A stretch of 64,000 bases of DNA from Streptomyces sp. NRRL WC-3742 (GTDB taxonomy: Bacteria; Actinomycetota; Actinomycetes; Streptomycetales; Streptomycetaceae), in NCBI RefSeq assembly GCF_000720635.1, contig NZ_JOCF01000056.1, positions 60,279-124,278 on the forward strand, read 5' to 3'. Positions 44,790 through 52,808 of this stretch are shown piece after piece. Each line of letters starts with the position of its first letter. Position 1 is the first letter of the stretch. A program made the translations under genes and the position numbers. Below the pieces are notes generated by a model. The model saw only the letters and a list, made by a program, of their open reading frames with translations. It made no database searches and was not told the origin of the DNA.

Positions 44790-45518
44790 TCAGACCTGCT
44801 CGAAGTGGAACGCCTTGATGAAGCAGTCACGGGGCTGGCCGACGGCGAAGAGGATGCATTCCACGAGGGAGTGAGCGGTCAGGGTGTCCTTGGAACCGCG
44901 AGGGGTGGTCTCCCACTCCTCGGAGAGCGGGTCGGCGTTGTCGAAGTCCGGCGGGTAGAGGGAGATCACCCGGACCCCCTGGGGCCGCAGGCGATTGGAG
45001 AGGATCTCGGTGAACCCCGCCTGGGCGCTCTTGGACGCGTAGAAGGCGTCGTGCGCGTCCGACCGGTGGTGGCCCGGTGTTCCGCAGGTGGAGACGAGCG
45101 TCACGACGTCGGGCTTGTCCGAGTTGAGGAGGAGGGGCAGGAAGCTCTTCGTCGTCAGGACCGTGCCGGTGGCGCCGGAGGCGATGGTGTCCACCACGTC
45201 GGCGTCAGTCGCTGAGAGGAGGTCAGGACCTTCCAGCCAGCGGGAGCCGTTGTTGACCAGCACGTCGATGCGGTCCGTGTGTTCGGCGACGCCGGAGGCG
45301 AAGGCGCGGATGGAGGCGGGGTCGGTCAGGTCGCAGGCGAAGGCGTGCACCCGCTGGTGGCCCCGGTCGCGGATCTCGTCGCGAACCCGTTGGGCGGCAG
45401 TGAGGTCGCGCGCGGAGAGGAAGACCTCGGCGCCGAGGTCCGCGAGGCGGATGGCAAGGGTTCGCCCGAAGTCCCGGCCGGCGGCCGTGATGGCTATCCG
45501 ATGGTCGTCCAGTCTCAT
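44790..45518 (-). CDS. Short-chain dehydrogenase/reductase
   Basis: 242 residues. The cofactor region is atypical (IAITAAGRDFGRTLAIRLA in place of TGxxxGxG), followed by ACDLTDPASIRAF, DVLVNNGSRW, the catalytic Ser in VTLVSTCGTPGHH and the YxxxK motif as FYASKSAQAGF. The family performs NAD(P)-dependent redox of alcohols and ketones; the substrate is unknown. An IS end lies 3 nt past its stop codon. No other gene of a pathway lies beside it. Confidence 0.85.
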   Translation of the reverse strand: MRLDDHRIAITAAGRDFGRTLAIRLADLGAEVFLSARDLTAAQRVRDEIRDRGHQRVHAFACDLTDPASIRAFASGVAEHTDRIDVLVNNGSRWLEGPDLLSATDADVVDTIASGATGTVLTTKSFLPLLLNSDKPDVVTLVSTCGTPGHHRSDAHDAFYASKSAQAGFTEILSNRLRPQGVRVISLYPPDFDNADPLSEEWETTPRGSKDTLTAHSLVECILFAVGQPRDCFIKAFHFEQV

Positions 45519-45590
45519 GGTGGCGCGGCTCCTGGTGCGGTGATCGATCGGTGTAGTGAACTGCGCTCGCAGACGGTTCCCAGATGCGTG

Positions 45591-45833
45591 TCAGAGATCG
45601 CCGAACTCACCGGAGTTGACGGCGGCGACGAAGGCCCGCCAAGCGTCGGCCCGGAAGGACAGGGCAGGGCCCTCGGGGTCCTTGGAGTCACGCATGGTTC
45701 CCGGGCGCGAGTCGTCGACCTCGACGCACCCGCCTTGTCCGTTGCTGTAGGAGCTCTTGCGCCAGCTGAAGGCCACCTCGATGCAGTTGCCGCCGTCGTG
45801 CCCGCTGTAGCTGCTTTTCCGCCAGGTCAACAT
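45591..45833 (-). CDS. DUF397 protein with duplicated WRKSSYS motif
   Basis: 80 residues. DUF397 proteins are small partners of XRE/DUF5753 regulators in actinomycetes (WhiJ/AbaA-type sets) and affect development or secondary metabolism. Two copies of the family motif are present, LTWRKSSYSGHDGGNCIEVA and FSWRKSSYSNGQGGCVEV, then RDSKDPEGPALSF and AWRAFVAAV. Other members have one motif, so an internal duplication is likely. It is the third of three tandem DUF397 genes counted from the regulator. Confidence 0.85.
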   Translation of the reverse strand: MLTWRKSSYSGHDGGNCIEVAFSWRKSSYSNGQGGCVEVDDSRPGTMRDSKDPEGPALSFRADAWRAFVAAVNSGEFGDL

Positions 45834-45851
45834 GCTTGACCCCCAAGGGTT

Positions 45852-46097
45852 CTACGCCGGGAGCTCGCCCTCGCGGACGGCCGCGACGAAGGACGTCCAG
45901 GCGGCGGCAGGGAAGAGGAGTACCGGCCCGTGCGGGTCCTTGGAGTCACGTACGGGGACGAGATCGGGGCACCCTGAGGCCACCTCGATGCAGTCCCCGC
46001 CGTCCGGGCCGCTGTGGCTGCTCTTGTGCCATCTGAATGCTACCTCGACGCACTGTCCACCGTTGCTGCTGCAGCTGCTCTTTCGCCAGGTCAACAT
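45852..46097 (-). CDS. DUF397 protein, second tandem copy
   Basis: 81 residues with two motifs, LTWRKSSCSSNGGQCVEVA and FRWHKSSHSGPDGGDCIEV, then PVRDSKDPHGPVLLF and WTSFVAAVREGELPA. The 18-nt spacer before it and the spacer before the next copy are almost identical (ACTTGACCCCCAAGGGTT type). The C-terminal coding parts also match the next copy closely. The set therefore arose by recent tandem duplication. Confidence 0.85.
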   Translation of the reverse strand: MLTWRKSSCSSNGGQCVEVAFRWHKSSHSGPDGGDCIEVASGCPDLVPVRDSKDPHGPVLLFPAAAWTSFVAAVREGELPA

Positions 46098-46115
46098 ACT
46101 TGACCCCCAAGGGTT

Positions 46116-46325
46116 CTACGCCGAGAGCTCGCCCTCGCGGACGGCTACGATGAAGGCTTCCCAGGCGGCGGCGGGGAAAACAAGCACCGGGCCCTTGGGG
46201 TCTTTGGAGTCACGTACGGGGACGAGGTCGGGGAATCCGGGGGCCACCTCGATGCAGTCGCCGCCGTTCGTTCCGCTGTGGCTGCTCTTGCGCCACTTGG
46301 CCGCGTCGAGCTCGTTCCGCGTCAT
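46116..46325 (-). CDS. DUF397 protein, copy next to the XRE regulator
   Basis: 69 residues, the standard single-motif form: AAKWRKSSHSGTNGGDCIEV, PVRDSKDPKGPVLVF and WEAFIVAVREGELSA. The start at 46325 lies inside the 3' end of the XRE gene in another frame, a 116-nt overlap if both annotated ends are right. Confidence 0.85.
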   Translation of the reverse strand: MTRNELDAAKWRKSSHSGTNGGDCIEVAPGFPDLVPVRDSKDPKGPVLVFPAAAWEAFIVAVREGELSA

Positions 46326-47157
46326 CTTTGAACCCCTTCAGCGCCTCGCCGAACAGTGCCAGCGACTCGCCCACTGTGAGCGCGTCGCCACGCATCCGAT
46401 CATAGCGCCGACGATGCCCGGAAACGATGGTCGGATCGTCGCTGGGGTTTCCCCTGTCAAGACTTTCCGAGTAGACCAAGTGCTGCCCGTCAGGCATCTC
46501 CAGAAGGATCATCGAGGTGTTGATGATCGTCGCGCGGGCCGTGAACGGCACCACCTGGATGACGATGTTCTCGAGTTCGGCGATGCGCAGCAGGTGCTGC
46601 ATCTGGCGGGCCATCACCGTCGGCCCCCCGACGACCGATCGGATGGCGCTCTCGTCCAGGAGGACCACCAACTGCGGGCCGCCCCTGGCGAGGAACCGCT
46701 CCTGCCTCGCGAGCCTCGCCTCGACCCGCTTCTCGATCTCCTTGGAGCGTTCGCCGGTCCCGCCCGCCTCGAACATCGCCCTCGCGTAGTCCCTGCACTG
46801 AAGCAGTCCGTGCATGTAGTCGGTCTGGAACACGTGGAGTCCGAGGGCCTCGGCCTCCGAGTCGGCGTGGGTCTGGAACCAGTCCGGATGCCCGATCTGG
46901 GCGTTCCAGTCGATCCGGTCCCAGATCCGCTTCAACGCACCGCCCGCGTTGAGCAGTTCGTCGGCCTTCTCCACCAGGTCCGGCGGCATGCGGCGCTGGC
47001 CGGTCTCGTACCGGGTGATGTTCGTGCGGCTGCAGTGCAGCAGTACGCCCAACTCCGCCTGTGTGTAGCCGCCCAGCTCCCGGTAGAAGCGCAGCTCCTC
47101 GCCGAAGAGCTCCGCCGAAGTGGCCGTCAACTCCCGCTTGAAGCGCCGATGTGCCAT
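46210..47157 (-). CDS. XRE-family regulator with DUF5753 domain
   Basis: 315 residues. The helix-turn-helix spans about 15-70 (RELGGYTQAELGVLLHCSRT, NITRYETGQRRMPPDLVEKA). DUF5753 covers about 95-290 (VFQTDYMHGLLQCRDYARAM, VLLDESAIRS and IVIQVVPFTARATIINTSMI). Such regulators pair with DUF397 proteins. ATG 47157 has GAGGGG upstream. The last about 40 residues (Arg-rich, ending RIPRPRPRT) read through the start of the DUF397 gene in another frame. Relatives usually end near the DUF397 start, so a lost stop codon is possible. Confidence 0.88.
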   Translation of the reverse strand: MAHRRFKRELTATSAELFGEELRFYRELGGYTQAELGVLLHCSRTNITRYETGQRRMPPDLVEKADELLNAGGALKRIWDRIDWNAQIGHPDWFQTHADSEAEALGLHVFQTDYMHGLLQCRDYARAMFEAGGTGERSKEIEKRVEARLARQERFLARGGPQLVVLLDESAIRSVVGGPTVMARQMQHLLRIAELENIVIQVVPFTARATIINTSMILLEMPDGQHLVYSESLDRGNPSDDPTIVSGHRRRYDRMRGDALTVGESLALFGEALKGFKDDAERARRGQVAQEQPQRNERRRLHRGGPRIPRPRPRT

Positions 47158-47318
47158 CGCTGGCCCCCTCACACACCACGTGCCTACAGCACCCGATTTC
47201 GGCCACCACCGTAACTCCGGCATCCGATGATTGATGTCGGAACGCGATCTTTCGCGTGCACAGCGTGACCAATGCGCTCCCTCCGTACGCCCCCTTTCCG
47301 CCCCCGAGGTGCCTCGCC

Positions 47319-47735
47319 ATGATCAAAACCTGCTGCCGCCCCCGCGTGTTCGTCGCCCGTCTCGACTCCGGCACGGAGTTCACGCCCGTCGCCCGCCACC
47401 TCCTCCGCGCCTACCTCTCCGGGCTTCCCTCCGGCGACCACTACTCGGACGTCGCCGAGCTGCTCCTCAACGAGCTGTTCGCCAACGCCGTCCAGCACTC
47501 CGACGCCCCCGACGACCGCCGCATCGAGATCCGCTTCGCCCTCGTCGACGACCGTCTTCGCCTCGAGGTCCACGACGCCGGCAGCGGCCGCCCCACGCTC
47601 CGACCCTCAAACCTCGACGACGAGTGCGGCCGTGGGCTGTTGCTCGTCAACGAGCTTGCTGAGCGCTGGGGTTGCTGCCCCCGGATCGGCGGGATCGGCA
47701 AGTTCGTCTGGGCGACCATCGCCCCGGCTGCCTGA
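47319..47735 (+). CDS. HATPase_c anti-sigma-factor-like ATP-binding protein
   Basis: About 138 residues from ATG 47319; GTG 47256 is possible. GHKL motifs are LLLNELFANAVQHSDAP (N box), LEVHDAGSGRP (G1) and GRGLLLVNELAERWG (G2). Streptomycetes encode many such RsbW-like proteins, often beside XRE/DUF397 genes as here. The partner sigma factor is unknown. Divergent from the XRE gene with a 160-bp gap. Confidence 0.85.
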   Translation: MIKTCCRPRVFVARLDSGTEFTPVARHLLRAYLSGLPSGDHYSDVAELLLNELFANAVQHSDAPDDRRIEIRFALVDDRLRLEVHDAGSGRPTLRPSNLDDECGRGLLLVNELAERWGCCPRIGGIGKFVWATIAPAA

Positions 47736-47748
47736 GAGGCGAAACCCC

Positions 47749-48330
47749 ATGCGACTCGCCCTCACCGCCCGCCACCTCTTCGACATCGGGTCCACCCCCG
47801 CCGAGGTGTACGCCAACCTCGCCCGCCGCACCCGCCAGCCCCTGCGCTCGGCCCGCGCCGTCTGCGCGGCCCTCGCAATCCCCGCCGCCGAAGCCGACCG
47901 CCGCCTCGACGAGTGCTACGACGCCCTCCTCGCCAACCCCCGCCCCGGCTCCGAAGCCGACACAGGCGAACTCCTCGAAGCCCTCGGCATCTTCGACGTC
48001 CCCAAGCCCCTCGACGACCGTGAACGCGCGATCGTCGACCTCTTCCTCACCGCCATCGACGCCATGGGCGGCATCCGCGCCGGACACCAGCACGGTCTGG
48101 CCCGTTGGTTCACCACCGGTAACCTCACCACCGCCTACCTCTCCCTCACCGCCGCCCGCCCCCTCGCCCGCACCGGCGACCCCACCCGCTACTGGACCAC
48201 CCTCGTCCAGGCCGGTGAACTCCTCCTTGCCCAGCCCTCCCCGGACACCCGCATCAGGTACGCATTCGAGCAGTGCCGCGTCCGCGCGGCCCGTACCACC
48301 GCCCGGCACGACCTGCCGCTCGGGCCGTAG
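47749..48330 (+). CDS. Hypothetical helical protein
   Basis: 193 residues, mostly helical by composition: LTARHLFDIGSTPAEVYANL, RRLDECYDALLANP and GIRAGHQHGLARWFTTGN. No signal peptide, membrane segment or known catalytic motif. It follows the ATPase gene after 13 nt with a GAGAGG site, so the two are probably cotranscribed. I do not recognise the family. Confidence 0.7.
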   Translation: MRLALTARHLFDIGSTPAEVYANLARRTRQPLRSARAVCAALAIPAAEADRRLDECYDALLANPRPGSEADTGELLEALGIFDVPKPLDDRERAIVDLFLTAIDAMGGIRAGHQHGLARWFTTGNLTTAYLSLTAARPLARTGDPTRYWTTLVQAGELLLAQPSPDTRIRYAFEQCRVRAARTTARHDLPLGP

Positions 48331-48364
48331 GCTGCCCGCAACCCGCCGTACCGAAGGGAGCGCC

Positions 48365-49561
48365 GTGTCCACCACCCCTCGGCCGGAGTCGGCCGTCACG
48401 CCGGAGGCCAGCCGGGCCGCGTGGCGGCAGGTCCGGGAGTACCTCAACCGCAGCCGGTTCGAGCTGACGCGGGCAGCCGTGGCCGACCGGCCTCCAGGTG
48501 AATTCGCCCCCGGCGGGCGGGTGCTGGCACGCAGGCACTGGATTCCCGCGACGCCCGTGCCCCTGGAGCGGGTCAGGTTGCGGTGGCGGGAGGAGACCCC
48601 GGCGGCCCCGATCGACGGCAGCGGCGCCGAGTTGGACGCCGTCCGCGCTAGGCGGGACGACGGTACGCCGTACACCTTCTACGCCGACGCCGTCCGCGAC
48701 CTGGCCAGGCCGCGGCTGTTCGAGAACCGGGGCTGCTACCGGCTGCTGGAGGTGGGGGAGGACGCGACGGCGCCGACGCTGACCTTCGGCCGAGGCCGGT
48801 ACTTCGACGTCATCAACGTCTGCGAGGCCGCCGCTCACGAGTACGCCGCCGCGGCCCTGGCCGCGCCCGGCCGCCGGTCGGCGATGAACCCGAGCGCCAC
48901 ACCCTTCCGTACGGCCATCGGCGACCCGACGGACCTCGACCGCCGCCCGGTCATTACCGCCGTCAGCACACTCGTCATCCGCCACGACCGGCAGACCGGC
49001 CAGGCCGAGTTCCTCCTCCACTGGCGCGATCCGGCCAAGGTTGCGAGCGGCGGCGGGCTCTTCCAGGTCATGCCGGTGGGGATGTTCCAGGCGTCCCACG
49101 ACGCCCCCTGGAACGAGGCCAACGACTTCGACCTGTGGCGGGCCGTCGTCCGCGAGCTGAGCGAGGAACTGCTCGGCGGCAGTGAGGACTACGGCAGCGA
49201 CACCGCCCCGATCGACTACGACACCTGGCCGTTCAACCGGGCCCTGGACGCGGCCCGGGCCGCCGGCACGCTGCGGGTGTACTGGCTGGGGCTCGGCATG
49301 GACCCGCTCACGCTCGTCACCGACATGCTGACCGTCGCGGTCTTCGACGCCGAGCTGTTCGACGCGACCTTCGAGTGGATCGTCTCCACCAACGACGAGG
49401 GCCACCGGGTGCAGCTCGAGGACGGCACCGGGCAGGCCGTGGGGATCCCCTTCACGGCGGAGCAGGTCGAGCGCCTGACCGGCCGCGAACCGATGCAGCC
49501 GGCCGGGGCGGCGCTGCTCCAACTCGCCTGGCAGCACCGCGAAGTGCTCCTCGACGGGTGA
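48365..49561 (+). CDS. Unknown protein with a possible NUDIX-like C-terminal region
   Basis: 398 residues from GTG 48365 with a GGGAGCG site upstream. The N-terminal half is unfamiliar (REYLNRSRFELTRAAVADRP, LFENRGCYRLLEVGED). From about 195 the text VITAVSTLVIRHDRQTGQAE, GGGLFQVMPVGMFQ and AVVRELSEELLGGSEDYGSD recalls a NUDIX hydrolase, with RELSEELLG resembling the NUDIX box but the preceding Gly-Glu spacing not standard. Hydrolysis of a nucleoside diphosphate derivative is therefore only a guess. Confidence 0.65.
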   Translation: MSTTPRPESAVTPEASRAAWRQVREYLNRSRFELTRAAVADRPPGEFAPGGRVLARRHWIPATPVPLERVRLRWREETPAAPIDGSGAELDAVRARRDDGTPYTFYADAVRDLARPRLFENRGCYRLLEVGEDATAPTLTFGRGRYFDVINVCEAAAHEYAAAALAAPGRRSAMNPSATPFRTAIGDPTDLDRRPVITAVSTLVIRHDRQTGQAEFLLHWRDPAKVASGGGLFQVMPVGMFQASHDAPWNEANDFDLWRAVVRELSEELLGGSEDYGSDTAPIDYDTWPFNRALDAARAAGTLRVYWLGLGMDPLTLVTDMLTVAVFDAELFDATFEWIVSTNDEGHRVQLEDGTGQAVGIPFTAEQVERLTGREPMQPAGAALLQLAWQHREVLLDG

Positions 49562-49634
49562 CGGGCCGGGCGGCCAGTCGGCACCGTCGCCGCAGGGCGC
49601 CCCTGGACGCCGCCGACAGAACTCCATCACCCGA

Positions 49635-50768
49635 CTACTCGGGCTGCGTCATTCCCAGGGCGCTGGAACAGACGGGGCGGGTGCGGGCGGCGTAGGAGCG
49701 GGCGGCCACGATGAGGCCGATGCCCAGGCCGCCGAACGCCAGGCCGCCGAACTCGACGAACCAGGTGATCCCCGAGCCGGAGGTGAACGGCGGGGACGGT
49801 TCGATCCCGGGCATTACGCCGACAGCGATGAGCGGAGCCATGACGGTGAGGGCGGCCCCGTACATCGCCAGTGGGACACCGGTCAGCCAGGCCGGAATCA
49901 AGGGCAGCAGGCGCGGGACCCGTCGTCCGGACAGGAACAGCGTCCAGCGGGGGAACACCTGCCCCCACACGTACAGCAGCCCCAGCAGGAGGAAGATCCC
50001 CACCATCGCCGCCAGCACGGTCACGTCGATCCCCGCCGACGCGGTTGCCTTCGCCGGACCCGACGCGCCGACGCTCGACGTCCTCTGCCAGTCATCGCCC
50101 GCGACGCCGAGCGCGTTGCCGCCCAGCGTCCAGATGGTCTTGGATCCCGCCCACGGCAGGAGTCCGCACATGAGCAGGTACACCGCGACGCGGGTGCGCC
50201 TCGGCGCTCGGGAGGCGGCCGGGTGGGTGAGCGGGCCGTCGCTCGCGCCGGCGTGCGGCCGTCCGCAGCGCGGGCAGTCGCCGCGCAGCCGTCGGCGGTA
50301 CGACAGGCCGACGAGGAGCACGAGGGCGGCGCCGGCCGTGTTCAGCAGCACCTGAGCCAGCCCGGTGGCGCTCTCGATCCCCGAGAGCGTCGCAATCGTC
50401 ACGAAGTAGATCGGCAGCCCGTTCGTTCCCACGACCAACACCGGGAGCGCCGTGATCAGCGCCGTCGCCACCGCAACCCGGCCGAGCGCGGTGAGCGTTC
50501 GGGTGCTGGCCAGGCAGGCGCCGCCGACCAGGAGCGCGAGGGCCGCCAGGAAGAGCTGGACCCCCGGCGCGTACGCGGAGTGCTCCTTCCACTGCACGGC
50601 GGTGCCCGTCACCGCCCAGGTGACCTCGACAGCGGCGTACAACACGCCCCACACAGCAGCGGCCGTGGGAACCCACACCGGCCACCGCCGCCACCATGAC
50701 CTCCGCCCCGGGCCTGTGGTCGGTGGCAGAGGGACGCCGCCGACCTCCGAGTACGCAGGAACAGCCAC
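49635..50768 (-). CDS. Polytopic membrane protein of unknown function
   Basis: About 377 residues from GTG 50768, which has GGGGG upstream; TTG at 50804 would add 12. Around nine or ten hydrophobic segments (AAVWGVLYAAVEVTWAVTG, GVQLFLAALALLVGGACLA, AAMVGIFLLLGLLYVWGQV, LAFGGLGIGLIVAA). A cytosolic loop contains CPRCGRPH, a small CxxC-like element. No transporter signature is recognised. It is transcribed away from its upstream neighbours and stands alone. Confidence 0.75.
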   Translation of the reverse strand: MAVPAYSEVGGVPLPPTTGPGRRSWWRRWPVWVPTAAAVWGVLYAAVEVTWAVTGTAVQWKEHSAYAPGVQLFLAALALLVGGACLASTRTLTALGRVAVATALITALPVLVVGTNGLPIYFVTIATLSGIESATGLAQVLLNTAGAALVLLVGLSYRRRLRGDCPRCGRPHAGASDGPLTHPAASRAPRRTRVAVYLLMCGLLPWAGSKTIWTLGGNALGVAGDDWQRTSSVGASGPAKATASAGIDVTVLAAMVGIFLLLGLLYVWGQVFPRWTLFLSGRRVPRLLPLIPAWLTGVPLAMYGAALTVMAPLIAVGVMPGIEPSPPFTSGSGITWFVEFGGLAFGGLGIGLIVAARSYAARTRPVCSSALGMTQPE

Positions 50769-50854
50769 TGTGACCCCCGAATGTCCGGATTGCTGACGCT
50801 CCAAGGCTCCCCGTCACCCGCGCCGATCACATCCGTCCCACGGATCATCCGGCC

Positions 50855-50870
50855 TCCCCCGCGCGGGGGA
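50855..50870. repeat. Perfect GC-rich palindrome
   Basis: TCCCCCGCGCGGGGGA is an exact 16-bp palindrome in the intergenic region upstream of the minus-strand membrane protein gene. It could be an operator or part of a hairpin. No regulator is assigned. Confidence 0.4.
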
Positions 50871-50884
50871 AGGCGGGAACGTGA

Positions 50885-51130
50885 GGTCATCCACCTGCCG
50901 CTGCACTGCCGCATTCCTGCACATTCCTGCTCTTCGCCGCTCCAGGCTCGGCCGTCCGCTACGGACCGAGGACCCAGCGCGCGATCGACGCCTTCCACGC
51001 CGCCACGGCCCTGGCCTGCCACCTGCGCGTCCCCGCGCTCGCCGCGCGCCTCTCGTGGGAGGACCGGGGCGGCAGTTGGCGCCTCCCCGAGAACCCGGCG
51101 CCGACCGAAGGCGGCCGGAAGCCCCGGTGA
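50885..51130 (+). pseudogene. Possible gene fragment without start codon
   Basis: An open frame lacking ATG, GTG or TTG reads YGPRTQRAIDAFHAATALAC, HLRVPALAARLSWEDRGGSW and RLPENPAPTEGGRKPR, then stops at 51130. The sequence looks protein-like but I recognise no domain. It fills most of a 430-bp gap. Chance coding-like sequence in GC-rich DNA is the main alternative. Confidence 0.3.
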
Positions 51131-51202
51131 ACGGTTGGCCCCGACGCTCGCCGTCGGACCGGATCACTAGGCTGAGCAGCCGTGGACGGAGGAGGGACTC
51201 GA

Positions 51203-51835
51203 ATGGTGGAACACCCGGGCGTCGCAGCGCTCACACAGATCATGTCGCCCGAGCACGGCGCCGACGAACAGGTCGACTGGGCGGTCGCCGAATCGACCTG
51301 CAGCACTCGCTTCCCCGCTGACTACAAGGCATTCATGTCCGTCTACGGTGGCGGCTCGATCAACGGCGAGGCCGGCGTCCTGCTGCCCGTCCCCACCGAG
51401 GGAATCCAATGGAATCCGGGCGACATCGCGGGGGAGACCGAGGAGGTCCGCTACGGCTGGGAAATGGAGGGCGGTAGAGCCGCTCTCGACGTCGACCCGG
51501 AGCACATCCTTGCCTGGGGAGTCACGTCCGGTCCGGACATCCTCTGCTGGCTGACCGAAGACAGCGACCCGGACCGCTGGCCGGTCCTGGTCTACGGACG
51601 ACACACAAACCCGACCTTCACGGTCCACCCGTTCGGAATGGTCGAATTCCTCCGCCGGCTGCTCCAGAAGGACTACGACGGATGGTCGCGCCGGCCGATC
51701 AGCATCGCCGGCGAGCTGTGGGACTGCTCGCCACCGACCTTCGTTCACTGGCGGCTGGAGCAACTCCGCTGGAAGGCCGGCCTCAAGCCCGCGACCGGCG
51801 AACCGGACCCGTACGCCGACGCGTTTCCGCGCTGA
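51203..51835 (+). CDS. SMI1/KNR4 (SUKH) family protein
   Basis: 210 residues from ATG 51203 with GGAGGAGGG 6-7 nt upstream. The SUKH core reads STCSTRFPADYKAFMSVYGG, then GVLLPVPTEGIQWNP and DILCWLTEDSDPDRWPVLVY. SUKH proteins often act as immunity proteins against nuclease-type toxins, but many streptomycete copies are orphans, and no toxin gene is seen here. Function inferred from the family only. Confidence 0.75.
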   Translation: MVEHPGVAALTQIMSPEHGADEQVDWAVAESTCSTRFPADYKAFMSVYGGGSINGEAGVLLPVPTEGIQWNPGDIAGETEEVRYGWEMEGGRAALDVDPEHILAWGVTSGPDILCWLTEDSDPDRWPVLVYGRHTNPTFTVHPFGMVEFLRRLLQKDYDGWSRRPISIAGELWDCSPPTFVHWRLEQLRWKAGLKPATGEPDPYADAFPR

Positions 51836-52000
51836 CTGGTGAGTCCGCATGTTCAGGTGTCGTGTGTTCACCGCCGGGCCGTGGTGAAATTCGCGGTCGG
51901 TAGCCGTGGTGTGGCCAAAGCTTGCGGCAGCCTCGCCTGGGGGAATCGCTCCCTGGTCCGCTTGAATGTCGTCGACAGCCTCGCGCGCTGCGGGGACATC

Positions 52001-52723
52001 ATGAAATCGGAGGGGCTGAACTCGGTGAACTGGTTGAACGAGGTGCTGGCGGACAACCACTACCCCGGACGCGGGGTGCTGTGGTGCCGAACCGGCGACG
52101 GCGACACACTTGGCGCGTACTTCCTCACGGGACGCAGCCGTGCCTCCCAGGCCCGCGTGCTGCACCGCTCTCCGGACGGTGAACTGGTCGTCGCCCCATC
52201 GGAATCGCGCGCGCACGACGACCTGCGCCACTACGTCGCCGCCCGCCAGAGCGGCCACTGGATGGTCTTCGGTAACGGTGAACAGGTCGCCACCGTCGCC
52301 GACCGCCTCGACTCCGGACAGCTTCCCGCCCTGGCCTTGGACGGGCTGGACTACGAACCGGACCCGCCGATCTTCACCCCCCGCCTGACCGTCATCGCCG
52401 ACGGCCGGAACGGCGGTCCGGCCTGGTTCGGCGCCGCACGTCACAGCAGCGGGGGACGCGCGGCCACCAACCGGTTGACCTTGCAGGTCAACGGCCTGGA
52501 GGCCGGCGAGGGAGTACTCATGACGACCTACCGCTCGGACGGGAACAAGATCGCTACCGGCGACCCGCTCGCCGAGGTCCGCATCGCCGCCGGAGACCGC
52601 AGCGACCTCCTCGAGGAGCTGTGGTCCTCCCTGCCGCCCCAGCTTCGGATCGCCGCAGCAGTCTTCGCACCGGGCGGCCTCGTGCAGGCCGACATTCGGC
52701 AAGCAGCGCCGACCCAGAGCTGA
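52001..52723 (+). CDS. IMP cyclohydrolase-like (PurO fold) protein
   Basis: 240 residues. LADNHYPGRGVLWCRTGDGD, TLGAYFLTGRSRASQARVLH, HDDLRHYVAARQSGHWMVFG and TPRLTVIADGRNGGPAWFGA match the PF07826 IMP cyclohydrolase-like family, first described as archaeal PurO, which closes the purine ring. Bacterial members are often of untested activity, and streptomycetes normally use PurH. ATG 52001 was preferred over an in-frame ATG at 51839 because the added 54 residues look non-conserved. The strand and spacing give no clear operon partner. Confidence 0.75.
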   Translation: MKSEGLNSVNWLNEVLADNHYPGRGVLWCRTGDGDTLGAYFLTGRSRASQARVLHRSPDGELVVAPSESRAHDDLRHYVAARQSGHWMVFGNGEQVATVADRLDSGQLPALALDGLDYEPDPPIFTPRLTVIADGRNGGPAWFGAARHSSGGRAATNRLTLQVNGLEAGEGVLMTTYRSDGNKIATGDPLAEVRIAAGDRSDLLEELWSSLPPQLRIAAAVFAPGGLVQADIRQAAPTQS

Positions 52724-52787
52724 TTCGGCACCGGGCACCGAGTCCGCAGACACGGCCGACCTCGGTGCCCGGCAACCCGCAAAGATC

Positions 52788-52807
52788 ACTTCCGTAACAA
52801 GCTTTAG
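52788..52807 (+). mobile_element. Isolated IS terminal-repeat remnant
   Basis: CTTCCGTAACAAGCTTTAG matches the right end of the 44399-44786 element at 17 of 19 positions (CTTCTGCAACAAGCTTTAG there). No transposase sequence accompanies it. It lies directly before the start of the PAP2 gene. Confidence 0.6.
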
Positions 52808-52808
52808 G

